In this document: positions 59,872 to 64,000 of the stretch, piece by piece
Layout of the letters: each line of letters begins with the position of its first letter
How positions within the stretch are numbered: the stretch's first letter is position 1
NCBI GenBank assembly: GCA_018806985.1
Contig: JADANN010000331.1
Span: 562,001 to 626,000, forward strand
Length of the DNA stretch: 64,000 nt
Direction of reading: 5' to 3'
DNA from: Angiostrongylus vasorum
Taxonomy: Eukaryota; Nematoda; Chromadorea; Rhabditida; Metastrongylidae
Notes under the pieces: generated by a model
The model's database searches: none
The model's input: only the letters and a program-made list of their open reading frames with translations
Told to the model about the DNA's origin: nothing
Program-made: the position numbers and the translations under genes

Positions 59872-62852
59872 ATTATATAGAATGTATATGAATTTTGGTT
59901 CTAGCCTGGGCATCGATCAAGGCGAAAAGAATAAAGTGACTGACGAGTGCACAGGACGTCTTTATGGCCTCCATTAACAATTAGGCTCACATCTATACTG
60001 AGACAGTGCAACCCTCATCAGAACTTGGCGATCTACCCATGGAAGCCGTAATGAAAAACATCCACGAGTTTGCCAAAAAGGTCCCATATGAAAATTGTCG
60101 GACACAAGCGATTAGAGCGCATTGGAAAACTTTTTATAATCTCACCTCCATTTTTGAACATATTTCCGAAGTGGGATTGTAGAAACAGAAGGATTGATAC
60201 TTTACAAATTCTTCATTCTCCGTATGATATGGGCCTATCTGAAATTCTCACTCTTATTTCTGCTAGACAGTGTTTAAGCAGCAAAGGACTTTAGAATCTC
60301 TAAATGAGAGCACGGCAAAGAAATCAGTAGAAGACTGAAAAAGTACCATGTTGGAATAACAATTCTACCGACTAGTTACACCAAATATTTACATGGAAAC
60401 CCACATAAGTGCTAAGAGCCGTATCGTTTGGGTCGATCATTTTCAGTGTTCTGTGGAACCAATCGCGATCCTCGGAGACATTTAGTGTGAACCTTAAAAA
60501 TGCAGTTATTATAAGAAATTTTAGGCTAATACAACCGTTTTTGTTTTCTTCTGGTCTTTGTATGTTTTTCCCAGTGCCATTAGAATTCACACTAAAATAA
60601 GAACATTAAGAGCCGACATTTTATAACAACCTCATTTTAGTTTAATCACCCAAGAACCTATTTGGTACTGATTTTAAGCAGTGCGATGAGGCGAGGTTTA
60701 CAAGCATTCGATTAATGGCTCGGTCACATACGGATTCTAGACGTACCACGTAAATACGACCGAAATATTCTACAATATCATATTCAAATTGCAGTCTGAA
60801 CGAAAACAGAAAGAATTGAAAAAAGTAGAAGAAAGTTTGAAAAAGTAAAGTTTGCTCTGCCAAATAACTCCTACTTAACAGAGAGGAAAAACATTGAATC
60901 AAAACAGTTGGATCTGCTATATTGAGCAGCTCATTGTTTACTACTTGGCTGTTGTGGACTACGGCCTCTGCCTAACTGGGTTGATTGCCGATTTGAGCTC
61001 TTCAGATCAATCCCGTTGACGGATGATTGCTGATGGCGTTGATCGATAAATCTAGCTGAGAGAGAGACGAAACGAAGAAGCTACATGGTGTGGTGGTGAA
61101 CACGTTAGTCTCCGGTAACGGTAATAGCGTGTTCGTTCCTCACCGCAGAAACCTGTGGTCTGGAGTTTTGCAAATATCGCAGCATCAATGTGAAACGATT
61201 TATTTCGAAAGTAAAAAGGAATTCAAATTTGAGAAGCAAAAATTTGCACTAGTATTCTGACTAATAACAGAGTGATGGCGATCCTCGATTCATAACACTT
61301 TTGTAATTTGTTTTCAGATCATCGGTAATTGATAAATACCATCGAGTTTTTGATATAATTAGAAAGATATACACTTCCAATCTCTTAAGAAGGCCACAAT
61401 GCGGAAACGTCAGCATTACCGGAATGAGGAATAAATCAACACCTCGCTCAACGGGAACACAGGGAATGACTAGGAAGAACTTTATTATTCAACTGCTCTA
61501 CTATCCTTAATTGCAATAACTGGTTCTTAACTACTATCGTTAAGGATCAGTTATTGCAATTATATTCCTCTCTGTACCAGAGCCCAGGACTGAATTCTTT
61601 TAACCTTGGCAATAGTCGATAGTTGACTGTTTTCTTAATGAGGCACTTCTTCAGGACAATCGTGTTCATCAAAAAAAAAGTGGTTCTAAAAACAAAGAAA
61701 ATTTCTGTGTCGTTTAGTAAAATGAATAAATGAAAAGAAAACAGTTTATTGTTTTCTTGATGAGCAAACATGAGATTGTTATTGCAGTATATATTTCCTA
61801 ACAATTGCTAACGTTTCGGTGGTTTCACCTTCTTCACGCCCTGGAAAGGTCAATTTGACACGCAATCCACTCAACCAAACAGTTCCATAACCTCAGCGTG
61901 TAAACAGAAGTAAAAAAAACTTTTATTCGAGAAAAGTTTCGACCTCGATGTTTTTCTTGGTATGGACTATCCAGGTCAAGGTTAAGTGAATTTCGGTGGA
62001 GTACAATAATAATAGATAAACCAAAGAGTAAAAATTAAAACCAAATGATATATTTATTCACACATTCTTGCGAACTGCCTTTGTTGAGCTGATGCGAAGT
62101 TGGTATAAGTTGTCGTTGATGAAGATGAATAAAGATAATGAAGCATTTGCAAAATACCGGACGATGGTGTGGTGGTGAACGCGTAAGCCCTGGAAAGGGT
62201 GCTAACGTCTTCGATCTCTACCCCTGACACCTGCGGTCGGGTACGCAAATATTTCAGCATCATTGTAATTGCACAATTTTGTGCTTGCTCATCAAGAAAA
62301 TAGCGATTTATTTCCCTTATACTCATTCGCCTTACTGAACGACATGATAGTTTAGTTTTCGCCGTCTTTAGAACCCTTTTTGATGAGCAGCGATTGTCTC
62401 AAAAAAGCTGTGACAAAAAACGAATGAGGAATAAGAATGAAGCGAAGAGGACTGATTGACCGGAGAATTTATTATGTTGAAAACTTCTAAGCATTTACCT
62501 CTTTCCTCGTAATCTAATCAGTTTTCATCCATTTTTGTATAATCTTAAGACTTTCTTCTCAGTTGCATAGCGAATTCCAGTTGCTAGCTAATCGCCTTGG
62601 TAGTAACATTTATCGTGATATTTGATCGGGTTTCCAATTGTTTGCCGATATCCGTTTATTGTCGTAACTGATGCTTATCGGTAACTGATAAGAGTCTGCT
62701 TACCGCTTTATTTCGTAAGCTAAAGAGCTTGGTATATAACTGCTATTCACGTGAAATTCTTCGGCTGCGAATAAGAAATTCGATGAACTAATTAGAAAGT
62801 TCGCCATAGCAATCAGCATACATCCACCGCCAATCCATCGTGCTCGGTTTCC
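47746..62852 (-). CDS. Organic anion transporter (OATP/SLCO family), 5'-partial, 21 exons
   Basis: This is a multi-pass plasma-membrane transporter for amphipathic organic anions (family knowledge). Exons: 62852-62704, 60795-60658, 60492-60405, 59338-59177, 57907-57819, 57702-57629, 57552-57466, 56562-56493, 56398-56294, 55521-55432, 55044-54954, 54762-54689, 54226-54152, 52738-52624, 51856-51776, 51542-51470, 50175-50088, 49972-49873, 49394-49330, 48616-48496, 47968-47746. All junction phases close apart from one extra base in the tenth exon, and this gives about 718 residues plus a stop. Family marks in order are NRARWIGGG (TM3), LGLPLMDDN (TM4-5 turn), PMWIGCWWLGFL (TM6 signature), GRILDVLAFKG and KYLEIQFG, a Kazal-like Cys loop (CECDG, PVC, SPCQAGC, ECECSG), LRSVPPEHRS, SPVLWGKIFD and GACAIYD. 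The N-terminus with TM1-2 should lie past 64,000. The C-terminal tail of about 45 residues is polar and acidic. Family certain; individual splice sites likely. Confidence 0.93.
48026..48283 (-). mobile_element. tSINE-1 copy (minus), last OATP intron
   Basis: It has GATCAATCGCTGAGGGATGC at the 3' side and GATCGATTCCACGTGTGTG and CGCCACACGCGC at the head. It lacks the final tail of other copies. Confidence 0.83.
50434..50713 (+). mobile_element. tSINE-1 copy in an OATP intron
   Basis: Full-length: head GTGGCGCAGTGGTC, B-box-like GTGGAATAGATCAC, 3' end AGCTTTATCCTTTTTT. It is one of the best-preserved copies. Confidence 0.85.
52492..52600 (+). repeat. tSINE-1 head fragment (plus)
   Basis: It keeps an A-box-like CAGGCAGTGCAGAGGTTAG and B box TGGTTCGAACTCGCC but little of the body. 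Confidence 0.55.
52905..53300 (-). mobile_element. RetroC copy (minus) in an OATP intron
   Basis: It runs in reverse from GATGGCCCGTCCTCACTGG to GTAAACCGTTAGGAGG. A short run of ACTT units at 52,820-52,840 lies about 65 bp before its 3' end and may be a displaced tail. Confidence 0.8.
53885..54125 (+). mobile_element. tSINE-3 copy, head type a (plus), OATP intron
   Basis: It carries GATGTGGTGGTGAACGTG, GATAACGCGTTCGTTCCTCA, GTTTTGAAAATATCTCAGCA and an end GTACGCAGCAAATAAAAAA. It stops 27 bp from the next exon. Confidence 0.8.
55197..55322. repeat. Foldback element in an OATP intron
   Basis: The arm GTGGTTAAGGTGGTATTTGC plus CTGAACAGATTTTCAGTCAA is answered by TTGACTGAAAATTTGTTCAG and ATAACCTTAACCAC. 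The loop holds CAGGGACCTCTTTCAGACCC. Related single arms occur near 15,970 and 61,810. Confidence 0.78.
55432..55521 (-). other. OATP cytoplasmic-loop exon with one-base homopolymer frameshift
   Basis: This exon codes a basic loop after TM6 (SPKPKKTLNLRDKHVKIH and on). A run of seven T on the plus strand (55,438-55,444) puts a TGA in frame and breaks the phase to the next exon. With six bases the frame reads through and the phase (1) matches the next exon exactly. A sequencing or assembly error is more likely than a real lesion, because all 20 other exons are intact. Confidence 0.75.
55863..56110 (-). mobile_element. tSINE-1 copy (minus), OATP intron, diverged
   Basis: It has GGTGTTGATCAATCCATGAT and GCAAACAAGTCTGCTACCAG in reverse. 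The head is degraded beyond 56,100. Confidence 0.72.
56640..57200. mobile_element. tSINE-3 inverted pair, head type a, OATP intron
   Basis: The minus copy is at 56,640-56,900 (GTCTGTGGTGGGGATCGAAG, ATCACCATACCATGCGGG). The plus copy is at 56,945-57,200 (GGTGTGGTGGTGAACGCG, GTTTTGCAAATATCTCAGCA). They face each other tail to tail around 56,920. Confidence 0.75.
57553..57628 (-). other. Likely GC-AG intron in the OATP gene
   Basis: The exon ending at 57,629 is followed by GCATGG instead of a GT donor; the acceptor TTTCAG ends at 57,553. Joining here gives PLYYAFMFFAKIVGP, whose spacing between the conserved PLY and GP matches the OATP family. No GT nearby gives the right phase. GC-AG introns are a known minor class. 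Confidence 0.7.
58915..59040 (-). repeat. tSINE-1 fragment (minus), OATP intron
   Basis: It carries TTTCGACCCCGGAGATAAGG and AGGCTTGATGGGCATGG, the central block of the family. Confidence 0.55.
59177..60795 (-). CDS. Three OATP exons coding a ~129-residue extracellular loop insert
   Basis: Exons 60795-60658, 60492-60405 and 59338-59177 join in phases 2, 2 and 0 to the flanking OATP exons. They place about 129 residues between TM3 (ending near FAAEEFHV) and the conserved Cys/SN motif before TM4. Typical OATPs have only about 40-60 residues there. The insert holds N-glycosylation sequons (NVS and NDT, with NSS just before it), as expected outside the cell, but I recognise no domain. It includes DIVEYFGRIYVVRLE and VLTSLPFTFCHHVINRL. 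The alternative is that these are exons of another gene nested in an OATP intron; the matching phases and same strand argue against that. Confidence 0.72.
59425..59690 (-). mobile_element. tSINE-1-like copy (minus), strongly diverged
   Basis: Only the order of motifs (GGCGTTCGGAGCTGAT, AGGTGATTGAATGCGC, CAACCAACATATCAAAC) still matches the family. Confidence 0.45.
59837..59868. repeat. (AT)n microsatellite in an OATP intron
   Basis: About 15 AT units. Confidence 0.9.
60970..61200 (+). mobile_element. tSINE-3 copy, head type a (plus), OATP intron
   Basis: It carries CGAAACGAAGAAGCTACATG, GTGTGGTGGTGAACACG, GTGTTCGTTCCTCACCGCAG and GTTTTGCAAATATCGCAGCA. Confidence 0.8.
61511..61560. repeat. 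Perfect short inverted repeat
   Basis: ATTGCAATAACTG and CAGTTATTGCAAT form exact 13-base arms around a loop of about 24 bases that itself contains an imperfect inversion. It lies in an OATP intron. Confidence 0.7.
62125..62290 (+). mobile_element. tSINE-3 copy, short (plus), OATP intron
   Basis: It carries GATGGTGTGGTGGTGAACGC, ACACCTGCGGTCGGGTACGC and AAATATTTCAGCATCATTG. The part before the head is missing. Confidence 0.65.
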
Positions 62853-62934
62853 CTTAAACACGATCTACTGGCCAACGTAAAGTTTTTCCATTTTGTTATT
62901 TTTCAATATTATGTTCTACAATACTAAAAAAAGG

Positions 62935-63212
62935 ACGAGTGTAGCGCAGCGGTCTGAGGCGCCCTACAACACACGCGTGGAATCGATCCCCGCGCCCATG
63001 GCCCACCAAGCCTTCCATCCCTCCAGGGTCGGCAAATTGCTGGCAGACTTGTCTGGGAAGATAGCAACACTGGCTTGATACATCGGTAGACCACCGTGAA
63101 TCATTGTATAGGCCAGATATGCATTCATTCACCTCTAAACGATGCTTAATGAAGTCGAATACATGGCGCATCCCTCAGGGATTGATCAACGCCGAGAGCT
63201 TTATCCTTTATC
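62935..63212 (+). mobile_element. tSINE-1 copy upstream of the first visible OATP exon
   Basis: Full-length: head TGTAGCGCAGCGGTC, B box GGAATCGATCCCC, 3' end GAGAGCTTTATCCTTTA. It is well preserved. Confidence 0.85.
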
Positions 63213-63467
63213 GTTTACAATAATAAAAAAATTGTAGGACCAGAGGAAAACGAAGAGATACTAGAACCAGAATAGGTGGAATCTTATTTTATTCAGTTAA
63301 ACTAATTACTAAGCAATATAATTAGGATCTTTTGTAAAATGTGCCACCATTAGCCACGGCGCTTATTTTTTGTGAGAAATTATTCTACTTAGGAATTAGA
63401 TTTCTCGTCGAACGCAGTGGGCACACCGTAAACTTTTGCACTTAATTTACTTTTTTTACTGGAATGC

Positions 63468-63855
63468 TTAGATAGCGCGTCCTCAGTGGTTGTGCGTGCC
63501 CCGGCATGATTTTCATTGTTTCGGAGTTTTGCTGGTTTGGTAGCCATTGTGGTTCCCTCGAGTCTCGTGGTCACCCTAGCGAAAGACTATCCCAGGGCGT
63601 CACCACCACAGTCAGTTGCTGCAATTGCGGAACAGAAGGAGATTTTCCACCATGCGAGCAGTTTGATGATACCTAGACGGTGGTGGATCCTGGTATTGGT
63701 TCACTCTAACCTGGAATTCCTGATGGAAACGTCGGACTCTTCCTCAGCTTGGGAGATCCTGCTGAAGGGACAAATCCCCACGTTGTATATCGCAGCCCGA
63801 CACCCAGGAACACCTTCAAGCCACGATGAGGTAGTAAACCGTTGGAAGATCACTT
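63468..63855 (-). mobile_element. RetroC copy (minus), near the right edge
   Basis: It runs in reverse from GCGTCCTCAGTGGTTGTGCG to GTAGTAAACCGTTGGAAG. It probably lies in the OATP intron that leads to the missing 5' exons. Confidence 0.78.
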
Positions 63856-63954
63856 AGTTTACAAAATCAAGACTGGCAGGGATTTATAAAAACGCTCTCT
63901 TAGCTTATTCGCTTCTTATGCTTTACTCCACGAAATCTAAACGATTAAGAATTA

Positions 63955-64000
63955 AGCGTTCAGTGTTCATCAACACCATGCGGAAATGCTATGCATTTTA
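63955..64000 (-). repeat. Start of a tSINE-1 copy cut by the window edge
   Basis: GCGTTCAGTGTTCATCAACA and the following TGCTATGCATTT resemble the reversed 3' end. Confidence 0.45.

Noticed and set aside
63389..63458. Possible terminal exon coding KLSAKVYGVPTAFDEKSNS
   Set aside because: It has an acceptor-like ATTCCAG and a stop, but it lies upstream of OATP exons on the same strand where a terminal exon makes no sense, and it overlaps the edge of a RetroC copy.

Overview
The window looks like nuclear DNA from a parasitic nematode, most likely a strongylid such as a hookworm. It is AT-rich and dense in repeats. Its genes are cut into many small exons (about 65-225 bp) with TTTCAG-like acceptors, one gene start has the form of a trans-splice acceptor, and its RTE-type non-LTR retrotransposons resemble those of hookworm genomes. 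The organism is my inference; the sequence carries no species marker. There are no bacterial genes, rRNA or CRISPR.

Three host genes can be reconstructed, all on the minus strand and all assembled exon by exon. (1) A CCDC97-family gene runs from 32,451 to 27,081. (2) A small GYF-domain gene runs from 26,882 to 23,984. It starts 173 bp after the CCDC97 stop, directly behind a clean 3' splice acceptor and a short leader with an in-frame stop, which is the layout of a nematode operon. (3) An organic-anion-transporter (OATP/SLCO) gene covers 62,852 to 47,746 with 21 phase-consistent exons. Its N-terminus lies beyond the right edge. It carries an unusual insert of about 129 residues in the extracellular loop between TM3 and TM4. 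CCDC97 and GYF proteins both belong to families linked to RNA processing, so co-transcription would make sense. The transporter is unrelated to them.

The left third (1-23.9 kb) is mostly repeats and unrecognised sequence, with a few exon-like stretches (notably 19.8-20.2 kb) that I could not assign.

The middle (32.9-47.4 kb) is a retrotransposon graveyard. It holds a minus-strand RTE copy (37.4-34.8 kb) that has lost its endonuclease core and its RT catalytic box, a third RTE fragment (41.55-40.85 kb), and a plus-strand RTE copy (42.07-45.59 kb) that keeps both domains but is broken by frameshifts and stops. Foldback elements lie around them.

Four short interspersed families, named here for convenience, explain most of the remaining repeats. 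tSINE-1 (about 275 bp) and tSINE-2 (about 300 bp) have tRNA-like heads. tSINE-3 (about 250 bp) has two alternative tRNA-like heads and often occurs as inverted pairs. RetroC (about 380 bp) has no tRNA head and ends in a TAAG-type tail. Three RetroC copies show target-site duplications, and one of them sits inside a tSINE-1 copy, which gives a relative age order. Repeat borders are read by eye and are good to about 5-20 bp unless a duplication fixes them.
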